NCBI GenBank assembly: GCA_032821775.1
Contig: JAVLRN010000005.1
Span: 2,666,001-2,730,000 of the forward strand
Length of the DNA: 64,000 nucleotides
DNA from: Sanguinoderma infundibulare
Taxonomy: Eukaryota; Basidiomycota; Agaricomycetes; Polyporales; Polyporaceae
Direction of reading: 5' to 3'
Position numbers and translations under genes: made by a program. Of the stretch, positions 21,101-33,503 are shown in pieces. The first letter of the stretch is position 1; each line of letters starts with the position of its first letter. The notes beneath the pieces are model-generated. The model made no database searches, was not told where the DNA came from, and worked only from the letters and a program-made list of their open reading frames with translations.

Positions 21101-22687
21101 TTATCCACCGCTCCTCGTCGTCTGCGTAATCTTAAAAGTGTTCAGAGCGTGCCCCACAGCGGACATCATGTCCGGGTCCATCCCGACGATGTCCCTGGAC
21201 TCCAGCATCGTCAATTTCGGCCCGCAAGTCACCTTACTCATGCCTTCTCGCCCAACGCTTCCATCATCAGCTCCATCTCGAACCTTCCAAGGCCGGCCAC
21301 GCATGATGTCTTCAGCTCAGGTAGCTCGCCAAAGGTGGAGGACCACTCGGTGAACTCCCCGAGAAGGGACGTTCTCCGACTGATACTCGAGGATAAGAAT
21401 GTCGACCTTGGAAGTATCCAGTCTCGAACACCACCCGCAGAGGAACTCTTCCCAATCCGGCTCCGGATAGTCCAAGGCTTCAGAGTGTCAATTTCCAGAT
21501 CAGGTGTCCCACCGCCGTCGCGGGTCGCGGAAAGCTCGCAGACGCCATCGCGTTGGGCTCTAGGTCAATTTGAAAGTCGCGGAGGTGACACAGCAATGTG
21601 TGCGTAGCACCCGTATTCATCGACTTGGTGGCTAACCGGAGTTGCGCATCCGTCACGGGGAGCACGAGAACATCTAGGATGTCGTCCACGATAGTTGAGG
21701 GTTGTAGCTCCAGACTCAGCGATGTCAGGTTCGGGAGCGCGAGTGAACCCCATAAGGGGACTGACACGACCTGCTCGTTCTGCTCGTCCCCGTCCTCATC
21801 CTCTTCGTCCTCGTCATCCTCGATTTGGCTGCCGCAGACGCTGACAATTTCAAGGTGGGGGCAGGCTCGTAACATGCCAAGCAGCGCGTGGATGGTGGGC
21901 AAACGATCTTGTACATCCCTGCCAAGTTGGAAGAGCCGAAGAGTTTTCATGGGGAAGGAAGGGAGCGGTAGGGCACGAAGAGCAAGGGAACGCAAAGCGG
22001 GAACCTGGCGATTGAACGGAGATGCAACGGCCTGCTCAACGCGGCCGCCTAGCCTGCGACGCTGCAAGTTGGTGTGATGCTCTAAGTGTGACACCTGGAG
22101 GACTAGAGAGGTTGTGGTGCTGCTTACCAGGCAAGTCCTCTAAGCAGAGCCCCCTCATCGTCGGCTGCGGTGGCAACAACGTGGAGCAGACGGATGCGAC
22201 CGGCGACCTCCGCGATAAGCCTAGGGACTCCGGGAGGGAGGGGACCTCTGGTGAGGTCAAGGGAAAGAGGGAGGGATCTGGAGCGACGCAGAAATTCCGT
22301 TAGGCCTGCGCGGTCGTGAATATGGAAAGAAGTGCACAGGACAGGATGTGCGAGCGCGGCCGTGCGCCAACGTTTGCAAACATGGGTGGGGTGGATAAGG
22401 TCTGCCAGGCATGCATCCTTGCCCAAGGGAGAGACATATAGGAAAATGTACTGGAGGGATGTTGTCCACCGGCACTGGGGAGTTGAAAAGTCTCCAGAGA
22501 AGTTGAGTTCGGTGCGTGCGTCTTGCACACATTTCTTCAATCCTTGGAATCTTTCCTTCGAGTTCAACTCCATGTCGCCCTGGAAGAAAACAGTGGCCGG
22601 GCCAGGGTTGATGAGGGTGATTACTGGATATAGTTGTAGGCTAGTATTGGACATATGTGGATTTTGACTTGAGCTCCTACTCGGCAA
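21101..22687 (-). pseudogene. second F-box/LRR gene, frameshifted
   Basis: The 5' piece (22124-22687) contains an F-box-type stretch, HPTHVCKRWRTAALAHPVLC, followed by the usual RSRSLPLSLDL. The middle piece (21480-22094) has leucine-rich repeats (VPALRSLALRALPLPSFPM) and an acidic insert (DDEDEEDEDGDEQNE). The 3' piece ends near 21101. I could not join the first and second pieces with any in-phase GT-AG intron, although GCCTG/GTAAGC is present near 22129. Two further frame changes are needed between 21480 and 21300 (EPDWEEFLCGW, then ILILEYQSENVPS). It looks like a decaying paralogue of the preceding gene. Sequencing errors could also cause this. Confidence 0.6.
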
Positions 22688-23738
22688 TGGTAGGAGACTT
22701 AGGAAGAGGCTTTCGGGTGCCGGTGAGCAAAGGCGTTGCTCGAGGAAGGAAAGCGAGACAGGTGATCGGGCGGGAGAGATCGAGTTTTATATTCATCTGA
22801 GATTGGTCTGAGACCTGCTCTGTAACCACCTTGCCCTGAAGCGTGTTCGATCAGGTTCGACCTCCGGGGCGTATTTAATAAGCACGTTGATCGGGATTCC
22901 TGCTCGATTGGGGACAAAACTATTATCGCCTGATTGATCATGGTGAGTTTAATAAAGGTGAGTCGTCCATACCTCGCCGGGAAAGTGACCGTGGTCACCG
23001 CTTGCTGTCAATCGTAAGTAAGCAGGAACAACATTACTTAATCTCAAACGGAGTGGAGATAGACGGACCGTCGGCCAGCGATTGGTCCGACTTTGCAGTT
23101 CTCCATTCCACAAGGACATCTGTAAGTAGCTTTTGTCTGGGTATTCACCGCGAATTCAGGCGGAAAGAGGCGTCGGAATTCACATCGCCTGTCATACAGA
23201 GCAACGCACTTTAGTCTTTAGCTCTAGGGCAACTCATGAAGAGGATAAAAGACGTACTAGACCCGGAGAACCCACGGGCGCAGATGGACCGTAGCATCGG
23301 TTTACAGCGCGGGCTTTCTGGACGGCCGCCATGAGGAATAGAGGCCGGGGGAAGAGCCGTGGAGGGAAGGAGAGGGAGCGTCTGTTGGTTGTCGGTCTGG
23401 TGATCGGCTGCATTGGGAGGGCCAGGGAGTCGGAGAGGCCCTTGCCGTTTGCACGCACCTTTGCGCTCCTGCCACTGCTGACAGCCGACTGCGAGTGCCA
23501 CTGGCTGTCGTTGACTGTCGTTGACTATCGTTGGCTGTCGTTGACTATCACGCCAGATCTTGGGCCAGATACTCGCCAGGTCCACGTCCGCGTTGGCCAT
23601 CTTGTCTGTCCTTGTCCTCACCCTCCTTTTCTTCCTTCCTTGCTCCCTCCTCGCCGTCCACCGACCCGGCTGAAGCCCCCTCCAGGCACGCAGCCGCACC
23701 CACAGGCGTCCGCCCCACACGTCCCTCAGGCCCAATTA
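22688..23738. other. intergenic region, no gene recognised
   Basis: About 1 kb between the F-box pseudogene and the membrane-protein gene. Short open frames on both strands show no recognisable domain. A decamer array lies at 23501-23550. The region presumably holds the promoter of the gene at 23739. Confidence 0.5.
23501..23550. repeat. decamer minisatellite, five units of TTGRCTRTCG type
   Basis: Five adjacent 10-bp units differ only by transitions (G/A and C/T). It lies about 190 bp upstream of the start codon at 23739. Confidence 0.85.
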
Positions 23739-24943
23739 ATGGATAACAAGAGAACCCAAGGAGTCCCCCGGCCTTACGAACGGTCCATCATCTTCGACGC
23801 GAATCATGACCTCGTCACCTCGCCTGTCTTCCGCCCGATCGTGCTCGCCGCCATCCGCCTCACTCTCGCCACCTACGCCCTCTTCGTCGGCCTCTACCAG
23901 CTGATCGAGGAAGGCGTCAGCGAAGGCGTAGCACAAACGTAAGTACCCGAGTACACAGCTGCACCCACTGCCACCCCCACCACCACCCGACGTCTTCCCT
24001 GTCTGCCAGCCACGAGAAGCGAGCTCGAGACGCTGATGGTTCTCCCAGCTTCTTCTCCTACTTCACTCATCTTTCATATATTGGCTTGATTGCGTATATG
24101 TACGCCGCCGGTGTCCAGACGCTCTGCTATGCTCTGAACCGCGGAAAAGGCTACCCTCTCCAACGATGGCCCCGCCCCGCCCAGCATCTCCATAAACTAC
24201 TGTACTCAACGGTCACTACATATCGTAAGTCCCTGCAGTCCCATCCAACCCATAAGCCTGGCCTGACATCGATTGGCAACAGCAATCGTGGTCACCGTCA
24301 TATTCTGGGCTCTGCTGGCAGATTCGAGCACTTTTGCGACAAGACTCTCAGGTCCGTGTCCTTCTCCCCCCGCTGTCCTCGCACACAGCCTGAAGGACGT
24401 GTTTCCAGCATGGTTCAACATCTCCGAACACGCCATGAACACCGCATACGCCCTCTTTGAAATCACGCTCACCAACGTCGGTCCCAGCTCGTGGTGGCAC
24501 CTCCCGATTTGCGTCTTTGTGCTCGCATGCTACCTCGGAATCGCATACATCACCCATGCGACACAAGGCTTCTACTGTACGTCGTCCCCTCTCCCCCTCT
24601 CATCCTCGCGCCTTTCTCGCGTTGCTGTGTGATGCCGGCAAGGCACACGGCATCGTCAAATTGGTGTGAAGGTCGACGGTCTTAGTGATCACCCTTTGCT
24701 TGCATAGCGTACTCGTTCCTGGATCCCGAGAAGCAAGGGGGGAAGCTGGCTGCATACATCGTCGGCATCGGCGCGGCAGAATGCATCGCCTTCCTGCTCG
24801 CCCGTGCGCTCACTTGGCTACGCATCCGGCTCTCGAAACGGACGCCGTGCGCACCCTCGAGGAACAGCGAGGAACAGCCGGCGATAGAGGACGGATGGGA
24901 GGAGGTAGAAAGACCAGGATCGTCCGTCGGACATGCACTGTGA
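23739..24943 (+). CDS. six-span integral membrane protein, FAR-17a/AIG1-like or related
   Basis: The model is join(23739..23938,24049..24224,24283..24576,24708..24943), 301 residues; all introns are GT-AG and keep frame. Hydrophobic spans are visible at roughly residues 20-43, 66-90, 124-142, 170-190, 194-222 and 232-256. Characteristic stretches are FFSYFTHLSYIGLIAYMYAA, a conserved-looking histidine-asparagine pair in ISEHAMNTAYALFE, and YITHATQGFYSYSFLDPE. The C-terminus is polar and acidic. The layout resembles fungal FAR-17a/AIG1-type membrane proteins (some are lipid hydrolases) or Rolling-stone-like proteins; I am not sure which. The protein probably resides in an internal membrane. 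The loop around 24350 reads through without an intron. Confidence 0.7.
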
Positions 24944-25990
24944 CCGCACTCGCGCCGTAAAGTGTAGCCGACGCTGGGAGCAGGCCTGCGCAGACTGCGA
25001 TGATCAGGAGGAGCGGGGCCCGCAGTGGACCATGCATCTGTGCATAGTTGTGTCACGGACTGCTGCTGTGCTGCTGGTCGGACATGCGAGTGTACGATAT
25101 GTGTCTGTTCAGGCTTAATGGTATACAGTAGTGTGCCGGCTTCGTCTGGTTGTGGGACGTGGCCGACACCTCGCCCTGGATTGATAGCCCTGTCGTCCGA
25201 AGACAAGGATTGCATGCGGTGGCTTGTTCCTTGGAAATTGCAAGCAGGAGGAAGCGTCGAGAACTCGAAGGTGGACAGAGAAGCGATCCGGGAAGCAGTT
25301 GGTATTGTGCAGATCTGTGAGCGAAGAACTAGAGAGAACGAGTAGAGAACTGGAGTGGTGAGGGAGAGAAATGACAAGCCGGGGAAAGGGAGAGATGATC
25401 GTGATCAATGCCGTGCCTGAAGCGTGAGGCATAAAGCTGGCGAGACGGAAGTGGCCGAGATGGTTCATCCTCCAAGCGTGCACCGACGGGAGGCGGGCGT
25501 CGTGGAGGAGGAGAGGGGCGATGAACTATGGCTGGGGTACGAGGGGGAGGATGCGGAAGCTGACGGGGGGATTGCTGGAAACGGGGAGCTCGCTGCAGCG
25601 GGAGTCGCGCCTGCGCCTGCGCGCCGCGAAGCCTACGCCATCCATCCACGCCTCTCGCGCCATCCTCACTGCCCCCCACGATCCACCCTCCTCTCCCCAC
25701 CTCCCTCGCGCCTCCCGACCTCACTGCTGCGCTCAGACAGCCCCACCACCGCGACACAGCGCACCATAACGCATCTTGAGGCCCATATCCAGTCCTTTTG
25801 TGCGCTCTATTGACGACTAAAACAGCCGTGCTGTCACCCCGCGCGGTCGAGGAACGCAGAACCGTGCGCTCCTCAGGCGAGAATCCGGCCACAAACCATT
25901 ACCGATCGTCCATCGCAGCCCGCGAGCGAGCCGAGAAACCGCCTGAAGGCCACAAAGATTTAAATCGTCGCGAGTGCGAGCTGGAATGCC
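24944..25990. other. intergenic region, no gene recognised
   Basis: About 1 kb between two plus-strand genes. GC-rich open frames (for example minus 25329-25892) are proline/arginine-rich without domain features and look like composition artefacts. The right half is presumably the promoter of the cap methyltransferase gene. Confidence 0.5.
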
Positions 25991-28707
25991 ATGCCGGCCT
26001 TCGACCCTGTCCGCGATGCCGTCCTCAACTCTCCCATAACCTCCTCCCTCGCCCTCCCCTCGTCCGCGCGCATGCACGTCGAGTCCAAGTCCCCCCACCC
26101 CTCCGCCTCGTTCCACCACCCGCAGCCGACTCCGGTCTCGGGCAGAGCTGGTATGTCAATTGTCACTTCCACCTCCTCAAGATCCGCAACGACCTCCCCG
26201 TCAGACTCCAGTCCCGGGACTGCCCTCGTCAGTCCCCTCACACGCCGTGCTACCGATCTCTCCATGCTCCTCAACTCGGATCCGCCGGCAATGGACACGC
26301 CTTTGTTCACCCCCACCACTCCTCGTGCTCCCGCAACCCTCTCCCACCTTCTCCTCCCCGACTCGGACGACAGCACAGACAGCGAACAGCTTTCACATAC
26401 CACCCCAATGCGCAGGAGGTCGTCCGCCACAATGTCCGAGTCCTCACTCGGCGGACCACGCGAGCGTGAGTCTTCTTCCTATTTCACCCACCCAGGCAGT
26501 ATAAACCCGCGGCCGCCATCATCCTCCTTTTCTTCACCTCGCAGCGGCCCACCCACACGGGAACGCGAACCGTTCACTATCGCATTGCCCGGTGCAACAA
26601 ATGCCCCGGCACCCATCGTGGCAAATAACACCTTGACGTTCGCCTTTCCATCAAGTTCAGGGTCCCGGCCGTCAACAGCCGTGTCGATCAGCTCAGGAGC
26701 CGGTCCTACCTCGAGGCCTTCTACCGCAGGTCAGCCACCCAGTACAAGTTTCAGTGCAGGTGCAACCGCGAGCGTGGTGTCCATGCTTCCCCCTCCACAA
26801 GCGCCACAACGGTCCCCTGTGGTCTCTACGTCTTCGCTTCCACCTCCTTCCTCTTCCTCTCCCTCTTCCTCTTCCATGGCGCCACCACCCCAACATGCTC
26901 CTCGCCCCGCTTCTCCGAGCAAGCCCCTGCGCTCAACTCCCACCGCTAACCCGCCGCCTCCTCCACCCGTCTCTGCATCACCCTCACCCCATCCGGCCGT
27001 CCCGCCTCCTGCGCAAAACACCTCATCTGCGCCGCAAACCGCGCAGAAGTCATCGCCTCCAGAGCAGAGGAAAACCGTAGGCAACGGCGTGGCCCCGAAG
27101 CAGCCTCCGTCTTCTCTCCCACCACCCTCTTCCAGCCTTCCGCCGAAACCCATGCCGCCGCCTTCCCCGCCGCCGTCCCAGCTCAGGCGCAGCGCAATCC
27201 CGTACGCACCCCGTCGAATAACGCCCGCGGGCTCCGTCCTTGTCCCCCTCTCGCCGGCAGAAATGGAGCGGTACAGGAACTACACCGGCGGGGCGGGCAC
27301 GAGCATTCTCCGCAAGCAGAAGCGCGTCGAGAACCTGCTCGGCGATGGACTCGGCAAGCGCGAACGCTCGCCGGACTCCGAGGAGGGCCCGCGGAAAAAG
27401 CGGCGGTCGGGCGACGTCGCCGTCGTCGTCGAGCACTGTACGTCCCGTCCCTGTTCCTGTTCCGGCTGACGTCATGTCTCGCATTTGTGCTGTGTTGTAT
27501 TGGACGTGTTCTCACACTCACCCCTTGGGTATCCTTTCTTGACAGACAATGCGCGGCCGGACGTGGGCGTGGCGCAGAGGCAGGACTCGCCGATCATTGG
27601 ACTGAAGAGCTTCAACAACTGGGTTAAGAGCGTTCTCATCACTCGGTTTGGGCATCCGGCCTTTGCGGCGTCGCCCAGTGCGCGGAGAGGAACACGAATG
27701 CGTGGCCGCGTGCTCGATATGGGGTGTGGGAAGGGCGGTGACTTGACCAAGTGGGCGAAAGCCAATGTGGCTGAACTGGTCGGTCTGGGTGCGTCCGAAA
27801 ACGTCCTGTTCGACCTTTGGGTGTCGAATTGACGATGAGATCTCACAGACATCGCCGCTGTCTCTATCGAGCAGGCCCAAGCGCGACATGCCTCGTCCAA
27901 AGGGGCACGCTTCACCGCGTCGTTTTTCGCACTCGACTGTTACACTCACGTCCTCTCTGACGCGCTGCCTCCGAACCTCCTTGCGACCCCTTTTGATGTC
28001 GTGTCCATGCAGTTCTGTATGCACTATGCGTTCGAGAACGAGACGAAAGCACGCACGATGCTGCGCAACGTCTCGACCTGGCTCCGGCCATCAGGCATTT
28101 TCATCGGGACGATCCCCGATGCGAAATTTCTAATGTGGGCACCCTGACCTACTTGGCGACTGCGCAGCAGTTCAAATCCGAAAGTGGATGCTGATTTGCG
28201 TGTTTTTACAGGGATCAGCTCGACGCGCTTCCTGCGGACAGCAAGGATTTGTCCTTCGGCAACAGCGTGTACAGGATCCGCTTCGACAACCGAGAGAGCC
28301 GACCGATGTTCGGTCACCGGTATTGGTTCTACCTGCAAGACGCCGTCGACGATGTGCCTGAGTACATAGTCCAGTGGGACAATCTCGTGCAGTACGTCAT
28401 AGCCCTCCTTGCGCAGCACGGGTTAATTGACTGAGCATTGCTCCGTTGGATAGGCTTGCCGCCGAATACGGGCTTCACCCCATCTACAAGAAGGAATTTC
28501 ACCAGGTATTTGAGGAGCATCATGAACAGCCGGAATTCGCACCGCTGCTTCAGCGCATGCACGTCGTGGACGCGAACGGCGAAAGCCAGATGGACGAGGA
28601 CCAGTGGGAGGCTGCAAGTACGTCTGTTTTATGAACCACTGCCCTGCCGACCGGAGGCTGACTGCATTCTAGATATCTATGTCGGCTTTGCTTTCCAAAA
28701 GCAATAA
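25991..28707 (+). CDS. ABD1: mRNA cap guanine-N7 methyltransferase with a long disordered N-terminus
   Basis: The model is join(25991..27437,27546..27788,27849..28134,28212..28391,28454..28617,28673..28707), 784 residues. The enzyme transfers a methyl group from S-adenosylmethionine to the guanosine cap of nascent mRNA in the nucleus. The SAM-binding motif is [19 protein letters not shown] (exon 2), followed by [15 protein letters not shown] and [10 protein letters not shown] in exon 3, then [18 protein letters not shown] and a conserved end [10 protein letters not shown]. Catalytic-domain length matches the family, but about 390 residues of Ser/Pro-rich low-complexity sequence precede it, beyond the roughly 430-480 residues usual for the whole protein. 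The last 70 residues of exon 1 are basic (RKKRRSG). The ATG chosen is the first in frame (ATGCCGGCC) after an upstream stop. Confidence 0.93.
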
Positions 28708-30764
28708 AAGTGCACGTCAGGATGCTGCACTCGCCATGCCTTGAGTACCTCCATATCCTCTGTTGTCCGCGCCCCTCCTGTCTCTCTCGTGCTACTGTAA
28801 CCTAATATCCTAAGTCCACCCTGGGACTCGCTCGTCTTGCCAGCTCTCTGCTTTTCTTGCTTTGTCGGGTGCTGCTCCTCGTCATCATCCTCGTCGTGTC
28901 TCGTTCTTCATTGGACCTGAATCCCGATCCTCTTAATTTCTCACTAGCGCTCGCGTACTACTTCCCATGTTTCATACCGCCCTGTATATGCCATGTATCA
29001 AGTACAGTATGTGTTCCTCCGTCGTCCCTACCCTATGCTGACTATAGGTACACGCACCACCCCAATAATTCCCGGACATCTATGAATGTGTACTTCTGGT
29101 TCGCTTCAACCTCTTGCTGTGAGCCACGCAGCGGCTGTCAAATGTGCATGCTTTACTGGCGAAGTTCTTGATGGGGCCCGAACACTTGTTCGCTCTCCAA
29201 AATAAACCACAAGGCTTTTATGAAGGTGAACGTTAAACGTTAACCACCCACTACTACATCCAAGGCGCCCGTCAGGACGTGTAACCTCGCATCTTTTTCT
29301 CCAGTTGCGCTGCCAGGGAATACGCCGAGCTCGAACGTAGCGATCAAAGAGTGATTTCTTTCCAGTTGAACAATGGGCTTGTCCAATATCCGCACCACAG
29401 ATTTTAGAGAACAATTTGAGACCCAAGTTGGACAAGATCTTTTGCAGGGTCGCGCTCTCCTCCCGTCCACATCCAGTGACAGGTTGGCAGGCGCGAATAA
29501 TATATATGTGCGGGCCGGATGTGTATAGAGTGCGGCGGATCTACCATGCATGCGACAAATGCTACTAGACTTTGTGGAAAAAGAGTCTGTACATGTTGGA
29601 TGTAGATGATGATGTACGGAGCTGCCCTGCGGTATGCGGGAAGAACGGAAGCAGACCGCGCGGCCACCAAAGTGCGTCGTAGTCGCGCGAGCGGGGCAGA
29701 TAGCGATGATAACCTCGGTGTGGGGGGGGGATGGGATGGAATGGATGATTACTATGTCCATGAGAATGATCAAACAACACGAGTCCAGGAAGCACGCCTC
29801 TCTCTCCCACCCACCTCCAGACTTGCAAAGCCTGAGGGTGGAGCGACGAGAAGTGACAGGCGAGAAGCGAGCATGCGATATGATGAACAGAGTCAAAAGG
29901 CGCGGGACGGGACAAACAGGGGAATGCCGGGACCGCGGACGAAGGAGAAGAACACGGCGGCGATAGATAGGACACAGTGCGTTCTGGGAGAGTAGGATGC
30001 ATAGACGGAAGATGACACAGGGAAGGGAGAACGTAGGGAGATACAAGAAGAGACAGAATAAAGCAGGGGCTAGAACTGACAGATCTTGGTACCGGCCGGA
30101 GGGTGACCGTCCATGTAGACATACATATATGGCTGACAAATGGCGCGAAGATCGGACCAAGAGGGAACACACGGACGAATGTGGTGAGGTGGATGATGGA
30201 GAGAGGAGGGGAGAGGCATGTGGCGATGACGAGGAAGGAATCAAGGATGTTGTAAATGACCCCACACACAGCACACATAGCGAACAGCAAACAGATGAAC
30301 GAAGCGAAAGCGCTGTAAACACTAGCGGCATTTGTGAGGGGACGATGCAATCGGGAAAGAGGTGTGGGTCTCGAATCTGGGTTTTCGGCTTTTTGCTGAC
30401 AAAACACGCGCCTCGGATCCTTCCCTCCAAGGCGAACGAGAGCAAAAGCGCGGGACAGGGCGGTAAGAAGCGGGGAGGGGAATCCGACACGACGGAAAGA
30501 GCGAGAGCTTGTCGCGTTTGCGCGAGGGGCATAACGAGCGTCATCAACGAGAGGCGTTCCATAGGCATAGCAGGCTTGCGAGCGATCGTGATCTTCGTGT
30601 AGGATACGAAGGATGCTTCCATGAAGTGTGCGACATATCGGTATGTGTGGTGGTGGAGTATTGCGACGATCTTCTCAAACGACTTCAGCATTCTTATGAT
30701 GTGGTTGTGATGGCGATACGGGTGGAAGGCAGTAGTGATGAAGGCGAATGAGAGGGGAAAATGC
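28708..30764. other. 2-kb region between two convergent genes, no gene recognised
   Basis: This lies between the stop codons of the cap methyltransferase and CDC25. A long minus frame (29240-30994) overlaps the CDC25 coding end in another frame and is otherwise Ser/Leu/Cys-rich with no motif. Pyrimidine- and purine-rich tracts suggest untranslated sequence; a long CDC25 3' UTR is possible. Confidence 0.45.
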
Positions 30765-33503
30765 TTAGTAGCCCATGGCCAACCGCGAAGGCCCATAAGT
30801 CTCCGCCCGCCCAATAGACACGCGGCCCATCTTCTTGCCCTTGAACACGGCGGCCTTCGTCGGCGGCGGGCACGGGCTGTCGCCAATGTCGGTGTCGCCG
30901 CCGTCGCTCTCGTTGTCGGCACTCCCGTCCTCCGCGAGGGTCTGCAGCCCGCCGCGCCTCGAGCGTGCCGCATTAGCAGCGGCGAAGAGGCCACTCGGGG
31001 CGCCGCACGGCGCAGACGAGCGCTTCGGTTGGGCGGCCTGGACCTGCTGGGCGGCGGACGTCATTGAGAGCATCTTCGCTTCACCGTACGCGTACGACTT
31101 GGTCCGGCCAAACTTGCCCTTGCGGAACTGGTCGAGGTCCTCCCGGCGCGATGCCGCGTAGTGGGGGTCGTCCATGCGAACGTAGTTGGGCGGTTGGCAG
31201 CGCGCGCTGGCCTCGGAGAAGTACTGCGAATATCCGCCCTCGAGGATGTACAGCTCGGGGTAATGCACGCGGGGGTAGACGTGGTTGTTCATAGCCCTGT
31301 CCTTGGAACGAAGGTGCTTAGCACTGAGAAACTGATGTCAGCGCCAGGCATACAACGTACAGCCACAGAACGAACGACTTACAATGTAGGAGCCCTCTTA
31401 ACACTAAACTCACAGTGGAACACCAGGATCGTCTTCCTGCTCGGGTCGCCGCTCGTCGACGCCTGGGGCTTGTTCGCGGCCATGCCGAGGAGGAACTCCT
31501 CGACACCCGCAGTCGTGTTGATGTTCTTCGCGCCGGGAATATGACCGCCGAGGTACTCGTAGTCGAACCTGCAATCGATGATAATGTACCTTTCGAGCTT
31601 CGAATCATACTTGCCGTCCAACAGCTCGTTGAGCTGTTCCAGGAACCAGATTTAGTCCCAATCCCGACAGACAAGTGGGATGGAAGCCCATACCGTCTTC
31701 GGGTTAATCCTCATCAGCCCATCCTCGGGCACGCGGTGGCACGGCAGGATCTTCCCATACGCCTCGTTATCTCCAAACCTTCCCAAACCCGGCGAGACGT
31801 TCAAGTACTTGCTCCTCGGCGTGTCGCGCTCCGCGACCGTCTTCGCCCTGTTCTCCCTCTCCTCGCTCCGCCTCAGCCCGCGGACCTCTGTGTCGCGCTT
31901 CATGAGCGCCGTCACGCCCGTCAGCGGCCGGAAGTCGTCCGTCCCATCGCACCTCCGAATTGCCTTCGCATGCTGTCGCTCCGCGTACGCCTGCGCCGGC
32001 GAACTCACGTCCGGTTCATGTTCGAAGCTCGTGTCGCTCGACATGCTTTGGTCGAGCAAGTTCGGCGGCAGCATCGCCGAGAATGCACGGCGGACCGGCG
32101 GCAGGCGGTGGACCACTGGGCTGTTCTCGTCCCCGTCGTCCTGGCCAGACATGACTGGGTACGCCGTCTGCGGGTGCGGCGAGCTCGACGATGGAGCATC
32201 GCCTGGGGCGATCATAGCGCTGAGCGCTGGGCGGCGGGGCCGCTTCTTGTTCGCGTTAAGCGCGAGCGTGGAGGGCATGCCGAGCCCGAGGCTTGCGGGC
32301 TTCTTCTGGTTGGCGAGCAGAGAATTGCTCGCCATGCGCTGGAGCTTGTGCTGGGAAGGCGAAGAGGGCGCAGGGGACGATGTGTAACCATGGTCCTCGT
32401 CCTCGAACAAGTGCTGGTGGCTTCGACGGAGGCTCAAGCGGTCAGGAGACGATGAGCGACGCTTCTTGGGGAACGGCTGGCATGGGCTCTCAGCGATGCT
32501 GGACACGCCGGAGATGTCGGCGGGGTCCGCAAGCACGTTCTGGCCCTGAGCACGAGACGCAACATCGTAGAACAAATTGTTGCAATTCGTCACCGTCGGT
32601 GCCGCAGAGATAGGCTCCGGGGCGCCGAAAGAGGCAGGCGCACCAAAGTTGAACGCTGTGATGGTCGGCGCGGCTGACAGGGGGGCTTGAGCATCGGGGG
32701 CCGAAGCGGCCAAAGTGAACGAAGTGTCGACTTCCATACGATCCGCTGGCGACGATGGGATATGAACGGGCTGGCAATCGAGATTTTAGTCAAATGGCAG
32801 CATGATATGTGATCGAGGTATGGTGGTTACGAAGACTAACCGGCTTGAACGCGTTCTCATCTGGTTGGGCACGCGAGGACGGAAACCAGTCAGTAGGCAG
32901 AGCAGCACGTTGGAGACGCTTGCCACTGCTGGCACCGGTCCCCTTATTCGAAACGGAAGAGGCGGAGTACTGAGAACCGGTTCCGTGGCCATTGCTCATA
33001 TCGCGACCGAACAAGCGGGCGGCGCTAGTGGCGGCGCGAGGCCGACCGAAAATGGGCTTAGGGTTGGAAGCCTGAGCTGGTGGTTGAGGTGGCTGGAAGA
33101 CGTGAGGGGGCGCGGGAGAGATGTCCATAGGGACGTGGTGGGGATTCTCTTCCTCAGGCGCAAGTGGTTGGGAATCTCGTGCAGGCGAGTTGAGGGACAT
33201 GGTGGAGGCGAAGGAGAGCTCAAGGTCCATGTCGACGTCGGACCTGCGGAAGTGGTTGTCATATCGTGCTGGGGCATCACGCTTCGTGCTGGTCTTGCCA
33301 CCGAAAATGGATGGAACGGAGAGATGAGTGTTGAGTTTTGCGTTACCGAAGAGAGACATGGAGACAATTCGTTTCTTGAACGCCTTGTCGAGTACTCGTG
33401 TCTTGAGGTCCTGTGGGTTTCTCTTGTGCCTTTTCGCCGGTCGTGGAGTTTCTTCGTCTGGGTCTTGGTCTAGAAAAAGTGGGCGGCCGATTTTCGCGGG
33501 CAT
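30765..33503 (-). CDS. CDC25: M-phase inducer phosphatase CDC25
   Basis: The model is complement(join(30765..31323,31383..31633,31694..32770,32841..33503)), 849 residues. CDC25 dephosphorylates Tyr/Thr of cyclin-dependent kinase to trigger mitosis. The catalytic rhodanese-like domain starts near ILPCHRVPEDGLMRI and shows the core YIIIDCRFDYEYLGGHIPGA and the Cx5R loop HCEFSVKRAPTF, split by an intron inside the last Phe codon. It continues with MNNHVYPRVHYPELYILEGGY. About 540 residues of regulatory sequence precede it, rich in Ser-Pro and basic RxxS sites as expected for kinase control. The start MPAKIGRPLF was chosen because the 114 open codons upstream look untranslated. Fungal CDC25 proteins also carry RAP after the loop, so the KRAP variant is normal. 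Confidence 0.93.

Noticed and set aside
25329..25892. A 187-codon minus frame before the cap methyltransferase gene
   Set aside because: Composition is Pro/Arg/Gly-rich and no domain or conserved splice pattern is visible; it overlaps the expected promoter.
29240..30994. A 584-codon minus-strand open frame
   Set aside because: Its first third is an alternative frame of the CDC25 coding end. The rest is Ser/Leu/Cys-rich without motif, start context or splice signals, so it looks like untranslated sequence that happens to be open.
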